The notes beneath the pieces were generated by a model. It was not told where the DNA came from, ran no database searches, and saw only the letters and a list, made by a program, of their open reading frames with translations. Source: Caulobacter zeae (GTDB lineage: Bacteria > Pseudomonadota > Alphaproteobacteria > Caulobacterales > Caulobacteraceae). From it: a stretch of DNA of 64,000 bases. The translations under genes and the position numbers were made by a program. Location: contig NZ_PJRS01000034.1 in NCBI RefSeq assembly GCF_002858925.1, positions 62,001-126,000 of the forward strand, given 5' to 3'. Positions 17,764 to 26,561 of the stretch are shown here, piece by piece; the stretch's first letter is position 1, and every line of letters begins with the position of its first letter.

Positions 17764-18593
17764 CCCCGGCCCTTGAAGCTCTCTACGCCTTCGACCTCGA
17801 CATGGGATCGGGCCGGCGCGCGAGCGTCCGGCTCCGCACGCCCACTGTCGCCAAGATCGTCCGACTGGTCCTGCCACCAGAAGAACACACGCCCCAGGAG
17901 GCCGGGCGGGTGCTGATGCTGGAGCTGGAGGCGCTGATCGACACGCTCGCGGGCCATCCGCCGTCGGCGGCGGAACTGGCGGCCATCGTCGAGGATCCCG
18001 AACGGCTGGGCGCCCTGCTGCACGTGCGAAACACGGTCTATGACCACCTGGCGCTGGAGGGGCGGGTCCTGGCGCTATGCCCCCATTGCGACCACGGTCG
18101 CGCCGAGCTGGACCTGACCTTCTATTGGCTGGCCCTTAGGCTTCCGCCCTGGGCCTTCACCGACCAGGGCGTACTGCTCAAACCGCCGCTCCTGGCCTCG
18201 CCCCTGCCGTCGGGCGGCCGACCGGAAGGCTGGCCGCGCGCCCGGGGCTTCGACGTCATCCACCCGGACGCACCGGGCCTGCGCGCCTTGCGGTCCCTAC
18301 AGACCCTTGAGGCGCGGATCCGCGAACAGGAGGGCTGGCGTCTATGGGCGCCGGAGGGGGATCAACCGCCGGAAGGACGCGAGCACCGGCATCGAAGCCC
18401 GGCCTTTTCGGCCACCTTGCGCTTGGCCGTCGCGCTGGAGACGACGCCTGACGTCGTCGACGGCATGTCCGTCGGGGCCTTCTTCTTCCTCGACCTGCTC
18501 CACTTCGCCCTGGCCAACGCGGACGTCGTCGCCCCGGAGCGGGCGGCGGTGCGATGCCCGGCCTGCGACGGCCGCTTCCTGCCGATTTTCTGA
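17760..18593 (+). CDS. Twin-CxxC (zinc-ribbon-like) eCIS-associated protein, unknown function
   Basis: A 277-residue protein whose ATG overlaps the preceding stop (ATGA). It has two CxxC motifs, CPHC in the middle (ALCPHCDHGRAEL) and CPAC near the C terminus (VRCPACDGRFLPIF), which together could hold one zinc ion. The rest is mostly helical without a signal peptide. In other tail-like loci, T4-type baseplate-hub assembly chaperones have comparable size and carry CPxC pairs. This protein may be such a factor, but I cannot confirm homology by eye. Coupling to the giant cargo gene also allows a role as its chaperone or loading adaptor. Confidence 0.6.
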   Translation: MTPALEALYAFDLDMGSGRRASVRLRTPTVAKIVRLVLPPEEHTPQEAGRVLMLELEALIDTLAGHPPSAAELAAIVEDPERLGALLHVRNTVYDHLALEGRVLALCPHCDHGRAELDLTFYWLALRLPPWAFTDQGVLLKPPLLASPLPSGGRPEGWPRARGFDVIHPDAPGLRALRSLQTLEARIREQEGWRLWAPEGDQPPEGREHRHRSPAFSATLRLAVALETTPDVVDGMSVGAFFFLDLLHFALANADVVAPERAAVRCPACDGRFLPIF

Positions 18594-18744
18594 CCTTGCG
18601 ACGTTAGTCAACTTTGTAGCGTAATTTATCAATTGAAACCTATGGTGAGCATGTCTACGGTCACCGGGTAGCTTTCCAAAAAACAGACACCAACCCGCGT
18701 CTCCGGCGCGGGAACGCTCGGACCAAGGTGCGAGGGACGGTAGA
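18594..18744 (+). promoter_or_regulatory. Candidate internal promoter and leader of the eCIS structural genes
   Basis: This is the only sizeable gap inside the eCIS block and is notably AT-rich at 18600-18640. TTGAAA (18633-18638) lies 17 bp upstream of TACGGT (18656-18661), a weak -35/-10 pair. A hairpin with stem CCCGCG/CGCGGG (18694-18712) lies in the leader. GAGGGACGG precedes the ATG at 18745. Structural genes may thus be expressed separately from the cargo pair upstream. Confidence 0.35.
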
Positions 18745-19311
18745 ATGTCGATCGCGGGCTGCGGCCAGACCCTTGTCGATCTGCTGACGGCTCGGCTGAC
18801 CGAGAGCGGCCGGATCGGCGACTACAGCGTCAACCTGATGGCGCCGCGCGAGATCGCCAAGGATCTGCAGAACACCATCGCCCTGATCCTCTACCGCATC
18901 GACGTCGACCAGACGCGCCGCCACGTGACCCTGCCGCGCATCGCGCCCACCGCCCCGGCCCGCACGGCGCTGGGCCTGGAACTGCGCTATCTGCTGGCCG
19001 TGTGGGGCAAGTCCTCCGCCGCCGGCGAGCAGGTGATGCTCGGCGACTGCATGGACATCCTGGACCGCAACGCGGTGGTCTCCGGGCCGCTGCTGTCGCC
19101 TGATTATGCATGGGAACCGCACGACGCCCTGAAGGTGTCGATCGACTCGGTGTCGGTCGACGACATGTGGCGGCTGTGGGATGGAATCGACGCCTCCTAC
19201 CAGTTATCGGTGCCCTATCTGGCGCGGACGGTGCGGCTGCCGCCGACCGAGACGACCGACGCCCCGATGACCGACACCCGCACCCTGGTCTTGGCGGGCG
19301 GGGTGTCATGA
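18745..19311 (+). CDS. Pvc16-type cap protein (DUF4255)
   Basis: A 188-residue protein with the DUF4255/Pvc16 N-terminal fold. Landmarks are an N-terminal helix (TLVDLLTARLTESG), VNLMAPREIAKDLQNTIALI leading into LYRIDVDQTRRH, the central LGLELRYLLAVWGKS segment and VSVDDMWRLWDGIDASYQLS. In Afp/PVC particles this protein caps the tube-sheath end distal to the baseplate and stops polymerisation. Its position just before the sheath genes fits other eCIS loci. The next gene overlaps its stop by 4 bp. Confidence 0.88.
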   Translation: MSIAGCGQTLVDLLTARLTESGRIGDYSVNLMAPREIAKDLQNTIALILYRIDVDQTRRHVTLPRIAPTAPARTALGLELRYLLAVWGKSSAAGEQVMLGDCMDILDRNAVVSGPLLSPDYAWEPHDALKVSIDSVSVDDMWRLWDGIDASYQLSVPYLARTVRLPPTETTDAPMTDTRTLVLAGGVS

Positions 19312-20150
19312 ACGACCTGCTCGAGCAGCATCCGCTGGTCTGGGCCGCCCAACGCGCGCCCGACAGGGTGGTCGCCGTCGGGGTGCTGGGCGTGCGTCCG
19401 CTGCTCTACATGGCCGAGGGCGTCGCGGGCCGCCCGCCCGTCATCGAGGACCTGCGGGTGGTCGCCGTGGACGCGGCGGAGACGCCGATCTTCCACGCCG
19501 AGACCGGGCTCTACGGCTTCCTGCGCCTGCCGCCGGGACCCCGGCGCATCGAGATTTCCGACCCGGCGCAGCGCTTCATGCCCTGGGCGACCGTCGTGCA
19601 GGTCCCCGACCGCGGCGCCATCCGCACGGCCCTCGAGCGCGGCGCGCCGCCGCCTTCCACGCCGCGCCCGACCCTGATCGACCTGGTCCTGCGCCGCGCG
19701 CCCTCGACGGCGCTCCCTCCGGGCCTGACCGCGGTGTGGGGCGTGGTGCGGGAGACGACCGGCAAGCCCGTCCCCCTGGCGCGGATTTCCTGCGCCACGG
19801 CCGGCGGCGGCGAGGTGGTGGCCTATTCGGCGCGCGACGGCGCCTATGTGCTGGTGCTGCCCGCCGAAAAGCCCGGGTCACTGGCCGAGCCGCCCAAGTT
19901 CGTCTTCCCCCGCGCCCTTGCCCTACACGCGCCCAAGGCGGCCCTGGCGGCGGCGATGGCGGGACCCAGCTTCGTCGGCGCCCTGCCCGCCGACCTCGAC
20001 GACCTCGACCTCACCGACCCCGCCGGCCCTTTCCAGGCGCGCAATCACCGACTTCGGAACTCGGCCGGCGCAGTGCTGGCCGGTCCCCACCCCGACCTGC
20101 CCGTTCAGGCCGGCCTACGCACCCGCTGGGACATCGAGCTCCTGCCCTAG
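19308..20150 (+). CDS. eCIS-associated protein with carboxypeptidase-regulatory-like domain, unknown function
   Basis: A 280-residue protein starting at the ATG that overlaps the cap gene's stop. Residues around 140-195 (AVWGVVRETTGKPVPLARIS, followed by ARDGAYVLVLP) have the pattern of a carboxypeptidase-D regulatory-like beta-sandwich: G-V-V-x-D/E, a central P-L-A, then D-G-x-Y. The N-terminal part (PDRVVAVGVLGVRP) resembles a second beta-rich domain. There is no signal peptide or TM helix. Proteins of this kind between cap and sheath genes are not part of the minimal Afp/PVC set, so it may decorate the particle. The function is not established. Confidence 0.6.
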   Translation: MNDLLEQHPLVWAAQRAPDRVVAVGVLGVRPLLYMAEGVAGRPPVIEDLRVVAVDAAETPIFHAETGLYGFLRLPPGPRRIEISDPAQRFMPWATVVQVPDRGAIRTALERGAPPPSTPRPTLIDLVLRRAPSTALPPGLTAVWGVVRETTGKPVPLARISCATAGGGEVVAYSARDGAYVLVLPAEKPGSLAEPPKFVFPRALALHAPKAALAAAMAGPSFVGALPADLDDLDLTDPAGPFQARNHRLRNSAGAVLAGPHPDLPVQAGLRTRWDIELLP

Positions 20151-20171
20151 CCCCCTAGAGGAGACGCGTGC

Positions 20172-22040
20172 ATGCCCGAGTATCTATCGCCTGGCGTCTA
20201 TGTCGAAGAGACCAGCTATCGCGCCAAGTCCATCGAGGGCGTGGCCACCTCGACCGCCGGCTTCGTCGGCCAAAGTCGGTTCGGCCCGACCACCGGCGCC
20301 CCGACCCTGGTGACCAGTTTCGAGGACTACCAGCGCTATTTCGGCGACGACGCCGACCTGCTGCTGGGCGGTACGCCGACGATCAACCACCTGGCCCACG
20401 CCGTGCGCCTGTTCTTCATGAACGGCGGCGCCCGCGTCTATATCAGCCGCATCGCCAGCCCTCCCGGCGGCGGGACCCTCGAAGACATCACGGCCGCCTC
20501 GGCGCCCCTGGTCACCTCGGCCGGGAACGTCGTGCTGCGCGCCCGCTATCCCGGCCTGGCCGGCAATCTGCGCGTGCGCGCCCAGGCCTTGCGCAGCGGC
20601 AATCTGCGCGTCGTGCAGAGCGGAACCCCCACGGTCACCGGCGTCCAGCCGGGCGACGTCCTGGAAGTCTCCACCGGCGCGGCGGCCAAGAACCGCATCG
20701 TGCGCGGCAGCACCGCCCCCGCCGGCTCCCCCGGGGATCTCCTGACCACCGACCCGGCCCAGCTGGCCGCCGTGTCGTTCGACAGCAACAACCGGCCGGT
20801 GCTCACCGCCCAGACCGGCGTGGTCGACCTTGCGACCGTGACCTTCGCCCAGAAGGTTTCGCTCGCCCTGTCGGTCGAACCGAACGGCGACGGCACCACC
20901 GGCTCGCGGACCGATGTCCTGCAGAACCTGTCGGCCCATCCCGACAGCGCCCAGTTCGTCGGCACGGTCCTGCGCACCGAGGATTGGTCGATCCCCGTCG
21001 AGGCGCCATCCGACCGGTCCAACCGCATCTGGTTCGATATCCCGCTGCTGTCGGACACCGCCACCGACCGCGCCGAATTCGCCGCCGGGCTGCTGCGAGC
21101 CCTGGTCGACGGCTCGCCCTTCGCCCTGACCGGCGGCGGCGACGGGATCGCCGCCACGGCCACCGTCTTCTCCGGCGGCGGCAGCGGCCACGACGCCAGG
21201 GGCCTGGCGGCCCTGGCCGACCGGGACGACATCGCCATCGTCGCCGCGCCCGGTTCGGCCGCCCTGGCAGACGCCGACGACCGCCAGGCGGTGCGCGACG
21301 CCCTGATCGCCCACTGCACAAGCCTGAAATACCGTTTCGCCGTTCTGGCCGGGGACCAGGGGGCCGACGCCTCCTCGATCCGCGAGGTGCGCGGCATGCA
21401 CGATTCCAGCTACGCGGCGCTCTACTATCCCTGGCTGGTGGTCCCCGCGACCAGCGGCCCGCGCGACACCATCCAGCTGTCGCCCGAGGGAGCGGTGATC
21501 GGGGCCTACGCCCGCACCGACATCGAGCGCGGCGTCCACAAGGCCCCCGCCAACGAGACCGTGTTCGGCACCCTGCGGTTCAGCCGCAGCGTCAACAAGG
21601 GCGAGCAGGACGTGCTGAACCCCGAGGGGATCAACTGCCTGCGGTTTTTCGAGGGACGCGGCAACCTGATCTGGGGCGCGCGCACCATGAGCAGCGACCT
21701 GGAATGGATCTACGTCAACGTCCGGCGGCTGTTCATCTATCTGGAGCACTCGATCGACCGAGGCACCCAGTGGGCCGTATTCGAGCCGAACAACGAGCAG
21801 CTGTGGCTGAAGATCCGGCTGACCATCGAGAGCTTCCTCTACGACGCCTGGCGTAGCGGCGCCCTGATGGGGACCAAGCCCGAGCAGGCCTATTTCGTCC
21901 GCTGCGACCGCACCACCATGAGCCAGTCCGACCTCGATAACGGGCGGCTGATCTGCCTGATCGGGGTCGCCCCGACCAAGCCCGCCGAATTCGTCATCTT
22001 CCGCATCGGTCAGTGGACGGCCGAGGCCTCCATCATCTGA
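20172..22040 (+). CDS. Contractile tail sheath protein 1 (Pvc2-like)
   Basis: A 622-residue sheath subunit. The N terminus (MPEYLSPGVYVEETSYRAKS) is the canonical sheath start that forms the inter-subunit handshake. The C-terminal domain has the strongly conserved series WIYVNVRRLFIYLEHSI, QWAVFEPNN, YFVRCDRTTMSQ and LIGVAPTKPAEFVIFRIGQ. The middle (about 150-400) is a variable outer domain that makes it longer than the roughly 355-residue Pvc2. Sheaths polymerise round the tube and contract to drive it out. The following tube gene is 31 bp downstream. Confidence 0.97.
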   Translation: MPEYLSPGVYVEETSYRAKSIEGVATSTAGFVGQSRFGPTTGAPTLVTSFEDYQRYFGDDADLLLGGTPTINHLAHAVRLFFMNGGARVYISRIASPPGGGTLEDITAASAPLVTSAGNVVLRARYPGLAGNLRVRAQALRSGNLRVVQSGTPTVTGVQPGDVLEVSTGAAAKNRIVRGSTAPAGSPGDLLTTDPAQLAAVSFDSNNRPVLTAQTGVVDLATVTFAQKVSLALSVEPNGDGTTGSRTDVLQNLSAHPDSAQFVGTVLRTEDWSIPVEAPSDRSNRIWFDIPLLSDTATDRAEFAAGLLRALVDGSPFALTGGGDGIAATATVFSGGGSGHDARGLAALADRDDIAIVAAPGSAALADADDRQAVRDALIAHCTSLKYRFAVLAGDQGADASSIREVRGMHDSSYAALYYPWLVVPATSGPRDTIQLSPEGAVIGAYARTDIERGVHKAPANETVFGTLRFSRSVNKGEQDVLNPEGINCLRFFEGRGNLIWGARTMSSDLEWIYVNVRRLFIYLEHSIDRGTQWAVFEPNNEQLWLKIRLTIESFLYDAWRSGALMGTKPEQAYFVRCDRTTMSQSDLDNGRLICLIGVAPTKPAEFVIFRIGQWTAEASII

Positions 22041-22071
22041 CCGCCCCTTCTCCGACTGAAAGAGACGCGCC

Positions 22072-22527
22072 ATGGCTGTTCAGCGTGACGACCCTTACGG
22101 TCCCTTCAATTTCCGCGTGACCATCACCCCCGGCACCGGGGCGGAGATCAAGGCCGCCTTCTCCGACGTCTCGGGCATGAACGCCGAGATCACCCACGCC
22201 GACTATCGCGTGGGCAGCGATCCGGTGAACCACGTCCGCAAGATCCCGCTGATGAACAAGGCGGGCGACGTGACCTTCAAGCGCGGCCTGGTCGGCTCGC
22301 TGGACCTGTTCCAGTGGCTCAAGGCCGCCAAGGACGGGACCATCGCCGCCAAGGCCAGCATCGTCATCGAACTGCTGAGCGAGGATCGCAGCGCCACGGT
22401 GGCGACCTGGCAGCTGACCAACGCCCGCCCCCAGAAGTGGACCGGTCCCACCCTGGCGGCCAAGGGCGCCACGGACGTGGCCATGGAAGAGCTGGTCGTG
22501 GTCTGCGAAGACATCGTCTACGCGTGA
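22072..22527 (+). CDS. Tail tube protein 1 (T4 gp19/Pvc1-like)
   Basis: A 151-residue protein with the tube fold: RDDPYGPFNFRVTI, FSDVSGMNAEITHADYRVGS, the central VTFKRGLVGS and the closing WQLTNARPQKWTGP leading to MEELVVVCEDI. This is the inner tube (Hcp-like hexamer) through which cargo passes. Length and order directly after a sheath gene match Afp/PVC loci. Confidence 0.96.
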   Translation: MAVQRDDPYGPFNFRVTITPGTGAEIKAAFSDVSGMNAEITHADYRVGSDPVNHVRKIPLMNKAGDVTFKRGLVGSLDLFQWLKAAKDGTIAAKASIVIELLSEDRSATVATWQLTNARPQKWTGPTLAAKGATDVAMEELVVVCEDIVYA

Positions 22528-22531
22528 CGCC

Positions 22532-24613
22532 ATGGACATCGCCCACCGAAACGACGGCGGCGCGTTCGCGGGCGCGCCCTACAGGGCCGGTTCGCCGCCG
22601 GGCCTGTACGAGCAGTTGGAGCGCCCCAAACGTCCGCGACGGGTGCGGCTGAGCACGGCCGCCTTTGTCGGCCTGGCCGAGCGCGGCCCGGTCAACACCC
22701 CGACGCTGGTTACGTCGATGCCGGCTTTCCGGACCCAGTTCGGCGCGGCGGCCGACGGCATGCTGTTGCCGCAGGCGGTGGGCGCGTTCTTCGCCAATGG
22801 CGGACGCCAGTGCGTCGTCGTGCGGTGCCTGGACGCCGCCAAGGCGCGCACCGCCCGCCTGGCCCTGCCGGGCCTGACCGCCGACGGCGCGATCGCCGCC
22901 CGCAACCCCGGCGCCTGGGCCAACCGCCTGAGCCTGCGCACGACGGTGAAGCGACGCGCCCTGCCCCTGCGGCTGGCCCCGGTCGGCGATCCCGCCTGGC
23001 CCGAGGGAGGCCTGATCGCCCCGGCCCATCGCGCCCGGCCCGGCGTCACCCTGCGCCTGGTCGGCGGATCGCCGCCCGCGGGCCTGGTGGTCCACATCGC
23101 CGCCGCCGCGACGCCCCGGCGCGGCGTCACCGCCGTGACGCTGGACGCCGCCCTCGCCCCCGCCTTCTCCGACCCGGCCCTGCTGGCGGGGGCCGAGGAG
23201 CTCCTGGTCCGCCTGGACGTCGACCTGGGCGGCGCCCTGGTCGAGCGCTGGGACGACGCCGCCCTGCATCCCGATCATCCCGACTTCCTGCCGCGCCTGA
23301 TCGGCCGCCGCGCCGCCAGCGAGGCCCTGCTGGCGCCCCGCCTGTCGGGCGGCGAGGAGCCCGACTCCGCCTGGGGCGACCAGGAGGATCCCGCCGGTTC
23401 GGAATTCCTCCGGCCCAGCCTGCTGCTGCGCGACGCGACCCTGACGCCCAGCGCCGCCCTGCTGACGGCGCCGGACGGCCTGACATTCCACGCCCTGGAC
23501 CTGGTCGCGCCCGAAAGCGGCGATGACGCCCGCGCCACGACCACCCGCGACCACTTCTTCGACGCCACGCCGGGCGAGCCGAGCGACGCCGCGACCGGCC
23601 TGCTGACCTTCGCCGACCGCCCCGGCGGCCTGGATGTCCTGGCGGTCTGGGACGAAACCCAACCCACCGATCCGGTCGCCCTGGTCGCCATGCCCGACCT
23701 GCTGCATCCGACCCCGCCGGACGACGCGCCCGAACCCGCGCTCGCCGACGAAACGCCCTGCTTCGGCGCCTGCATCCATGCGCCTCAACCAAACGCCTCG
23801 GCCGTCCTGCCCTATCCGCAACTCGGCGCAAGCCTCGACAACCTGCGCACCGCCCAGGACCGGCTGACCCGGCATTGCGAAGCGACAGGCGGCCGCATCG
23901 CCCTGCTGGACCTGCCGCCCGGCCTGGCGGCCGGCGACATCATCGGCTGGCGACGCGCCCTGGCGTCCGACCGCGCGGCCCTGTTCGCCCCCTGGCTGCG
24001 CGCCGCGCCGGTCGGCGATCCCCAGGGCGCGGCGATCATCGCTCCCCCCTCGGCGGCGGCGGCGGGGCTGATCGCCCGTGTCGAGGGGCAGGCCGGCGTC
24101 TGGGCTTCGCCCGGCGCCCAGACCCTGGCGGGCGTCTTCGGCCTGGCCGAGGATCCCGGACTGCCCGAGGCCGGCTTCCTGCACGCCGAACGCATCGACG
24201 TCATCCGCAGGACGGAAAAGGGCGTGCAGTTGATGGGCTCGCGCACCACCGCCCTGGATCCGGACTGGACCCACATCAATGTCCGCCGGGTGATCGACTG
24301 GCTGAAGGCGCAACTGGCGCTGGACCTGGCCTGGGCGACCTTCGAGCCGAACAACCCTGCCCTATGGCGCGCCATGACCCATACGGCGACGACGCGGCTG
24401 CGCGGTCTGTTCGACGCCGGCGCCCTGGCCGGCGACACCGCCGCGCGATCCTACTTCGCGCGCTGCGACGACACGACCATGAGCCAGCACGACCTGGACC
24501 AGGGCCGGGCGATCATGCTGGTGGGCGTGGCGCCCGCCGTCCCGGCCGAGTTCCTGGTCTTCCGCCTGATCCGCGACGGCGGCGAAAACCCCAGCGTGGG
24601 GGCGTTCGGATGA
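22532..24613 (+). CDS. Contractile tail sheath protein 2 (Pvc3/Pvc4-like)
   Basis: A 693-residue sheath paralogue. Its C-terminal core repeats that of sheath 1: HINVRRVIDWLK, WATFEPNNPALW, YFARCDDTTMSQHD and LVGVAPAVPAEFLVFRL. The N-terminal extension is different (starts MDIAHRNDGGAF) and lacks the SPGVYVEE start, as in the minor sheaths Pvc3/Pvc4 that contact the baseplate or cap. The central region is long, Ala/Pro-rich and variable. The gene begins 4 bp after the first tube gene. Confidence 0.94.
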   Translation: MDIAHRNDGGAFAGAPYRAGSPPGLYEQLERPKRPRRVRLSTAAFVGLAERGPVNTPTLVTSMPAFRTQFGAAADGMLLPQAVGAFFANGGRQCVVVRCLDAAKARTARLALPGLTADGAIAARNPGAWANRLSLRTTVKRRALPLRLAPVGDPAWPEGGLIAPAHRARPGVTLRLVGGSPPAGLVVHIAAAATPRRGVTAVTLDAALAPAFSDPALLAGAEELLVRLDVDLGGALVERWDDAALHPDHPDFLPRLIGRRAASEALLAPRLSGGEEPDSAWGDQEDPAGSEFLRPSLLLRDATLTPSAALLTAPDGLTFHALDLVAPESGDDARATTTRDHFFDATPGEPSDAATGLLTFADRPGGLDVLAVWDETQPTDPVALVAMPDLLHPTPPDDAPEPALADETPCFGACIHAPQPNASAVLPYPQLGASLDNLRTAQDRLTRHCEATGGRIALLDLPPGLAAGDIIGWRRALASDRAALFAPWLRAAPVGDPQGAAIIAPPSAAAAGLIARVEGQAGVWASPGAQTLAGVFGLAEDPGLPEAGFLHAERIDVIRRTEKGVQLMGSRTTALDPDWTHINVRRVIDWLKAQLALDLAWATFEPNNPALWRAMTHTATTRLRGLFDAGALAGDTAARSYFARCDDTTMSQHDLDQGRAIMLVGVAPAVPAEFLVFRLIRDGGENPSVGAFG

Positions 24614-25092
24614 GCGAAGACGCCCTGCTGACCCGCTTCAACTTCCTGGTCGACATCTACGCCTCGCAGTATGGCGGCGACACCGGCCTGGCCCAAGGCG
24701 CCAAGGGGGCGTTCAGCGAGGTGACCGGCCTAGAGCTGACCCTGGAGCCGGTGACCTTCCGCGAGGGCGGCTATCACGCCGGGCCACGGCAGCTGGTCGG
24801 CAAGACCACGGCGACGCCCCTGGTCCTGAAGCGCGGCGTCTCGCTGGACGCGGCGTTCTGGCAATGGATCGGGCGCTGCACCGACGGGAGCTATCCCCTG
24901 CCCTATGTAAGCGGCGCGATCCACATGCGTCCAGCCGACGGCGAGGCGTCCGGCGACCAGGCCAGCTGGTCGTTCGTCAGCGGCATCGTCACCAAGGTCA
25001 AATCGGCGGACCTCAACGCCGTAGACCCCAAGGACGCGCCGATCGAGGAACTGCACATCGTCCACGAAGGCCTCTCGCGGGGGGCCGCATGA
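24610..25092 (+). CDS. Tail tube protein 2 (Pvc5-like)
   Basis: A 160-residue second tube-fold protein: TRFNFLVDIYAS, GAFSEVTGLELTLEPV, FREGGYHAGPRQLVGKT, VLKRGVSLD and PIEELHIVHEGL. In PVC the second tube protein (Pvc5) forms the first layer on the hub that initiates the tube. The ATG overlaps the sheath 2 stop (ATGA). Confidence 0.93.
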   Translation: MSEDALLTRFNFLVDIYASQYGGDTGLAQGAKGAFSEVTGLELTLEPVTFREGGYHAGPRQLVGKTTATPLVLKRGVSLDAAFWQWIGRCTDGSYPLPYVSGAIHMRPADGEASGDQASWSFVSGIVTKVKSADLNAVDPKDAPIEELHIVHEGLSRGAA

Positions 25093-26372
25093 CCGCCGCC
25101 CTCAAACGCGCCAAGCTGACGCCGTACAACACGGCCGGCACGACGCTGCAGGCCGACAAGGTCATCAAGTTCGACTTCAATCCCGAGACCCTGACCCTGA
25201 AGGTGACCACGGGCCAGCAACAGGATCGCGGCCGCCGTGGGCGCCAGCAGGTGCAGAGCGTGGGCGCCTCCTCGGCGACCCTGGCCTTCGAGGCGATCTT
25301 CGACACCACCCGTCCCAAGGACAACGACGTGGTCGAGGACGGCGACCTGAACGACGACACCGCCCTGGACGTGCGCCGCCGCACCAAGCCCATCGCCGAC
25401 CTGCTGGCGGCCGTCCCCCAGCCCGGCGGCGGGAGCGGCAAAAGCAGCAGCGGCGGCGGTGGCGGCAAGACCGACAAGTCGCCCTGCCGCGTACAGTTCC
25501 AGTGGGGCAACATCCTGTTCGACGGTGTGATCACCTCGCACCAGGAGACGTTCGACTTCTTCGCCCCCTCCGGCGTGCCCCTGCGCAGCAAGGTCCAGCT
25601 CACCCTCACCGAGCAGAACTTCAACTACGTGGTCGACGCCGACGACCTGTCGAGGGCGACGGCCGATCCGGCCCCGGCCAACGCCCGCGAGGCGGCGACG
25701 GCGGCCGACGCCGACAGCCTGTTCGACCTCGACTCGGGCGGGCTATCGCTGGGCTTCTCGGCCAGCGCCAGCCTGGGCCTGTCGCTGGACGCCAGCTTTT
25801 CGCTCTCGGCCCAGTTGGGCGTGTCCGTCGACTTCGGCGTGTCGCTGGACGCCGGGTTCAGCCTCGACGCCTCCGCGGCGCTGGACGTGTTCGGCAGCGC
25901 GGCGCTGTCGGCGACCAGCGGCGTATCGGACGTCGGCCAGGCCGGGCTGGGCCGACTGGCGCCGCCGGTCCGCGCCCCGGCCGGCGCGACCCAGCCCAGC
26001 TCGCCTTGGGCCCCGGACGGTCCCAAGCCGGGCACTTCGGCGGCCGGCCTGGCCAAGACGGTCAACGCCCTGCGCGCCAGCGGCGCGGCCGGCGGCCAGC
26101 CTGGCGGCCCCACGCCCCCGGGCGGCGCCAGCGCGCCCCCGCCGACCGCCCTGCCGGTGCGCGGCTCACCGCCTCCCGCCCTGCCCCGCGCGCCCATGCC
26201 GATCGACGGAACCGTCTATTCCGGCGCCCGGATGACGCCCCAGTCCATCCCGGACGGCCGCCGCCGGCCCAGCTGGGAAGCCTTGCCCGGACGGGCGACG
26301 ACGCCCTTGGCCCGCGCCGCGCCCAAGCATCGATCCGGCGGCTGCGGCTGCCGCCAGTGTCGGGGGCATTGA
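25089..26372 (+). CDS. Pvc7-like CIS tube/hub protein with a long low-complexity C-terminal extension
   Basis: A 427-residue protein. Residues 1-200 fit the N-terminal domain of the CIS tube-protein family (Pvc7/Afp7): IKFDFNPETLTLKV, FDTTRPKDNDV, RVQFQWGNILFDGVI and SKVQLTLTEQNF. Instead of the usual C-terminal LysM it continues with a repetitive stretch (about 218-272). This stretch alternates Ser/Asp/Gly with Leu/Phe/Val (LGLSLDASFSLSAQLG, then VSVDFGVSLDAGFSLDAS). A Pro/Ala-rich linker and a Cys tail (CGCRQC) follow at the end. The family part likely links tube and spike; the extension is of unknown function and may reach into the particle lumen or bind metal. Confidence 0.82.
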   Translation: MTAALKRAKLTPYNTAGTTLQADKVIKFDFNPETLTLKVTTGQQQDRGRRGRQQVQSVGASSATLAFEAIFDTTRPKDNDVVEDGDLNDDTALDVRRRTKPIADLLAAVPQPGGGSGKSSSGGGGGKTDKSPCRVQFQWGNILFDGVITSHQETFDFFAPSGVPLRSKVQLTLTEQNFNYVVDADDLSRATADPAPANAREAATAADADSLFDLDSGGLSLGFSASASLGLSLDASFSLSAQLGVSVDFGVSLDAGFSLDASAALDVFGSAALSATSGVSDVGQAGLGRLAPPVRAPAGATQPSSPWAPDGPKPGTSAAGLAKTVNALRASGAAGGQPGGPTPPGGASAPPPTALPVRGSPPPALPRAPMPIDGTVYSGARMTPQSIPDGRRRPSWEALPGRATTPLARAAPKHRSGGCGCRQCRGH

Positions 26373-26375
26373 GCC

Positions 26376-26561
26376 ATGGGCGTCACCATCGGCGAAATCT
26401 CCAGCGAGCTCGTGGTCGATCCGTCGAAGGATCGGGGCGGCGGAGCCGAGGCGGGGCCCGCGCCCGCCCAGGAGGTGCGGGTCGAGGAACTGCGCGCCAT
26501 CGTCCGTGAACTGCTGGTCGAGGAACTGGAGCGCTACCTGCGCCTGGCGGTGGACCGATGA
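26376..26561 (+). CDS. Small DUF5908-family eCIS protein
   Basis: A 61-residue protein with the DUF5908 layout: a short beta-type start (VTIGEISSELVV), a Gly/Pro-rich spacer and a charged C-terminal helix (RVEELRAIVRELLVEELERY). The family is found almost only in Afp/PVC-like loci at this position (Pvc6), next to the spike genes. Its role is not settled. The next ATG overlaps its stop. Confidence 0.8.
   Translation: MGVTIGEISSELVVDPSKDRGGGAEAGPAPAQEVRVEELRAIVRELLVEELERYLRLAVDR

Noticed and set aside
20168..21856. Second plus-strand frame of 562 codons inside the sheath 1 gene
   Set aside because: Arg/Pro-rich out-of-frame reading of the sheath gene with no conserved motif.
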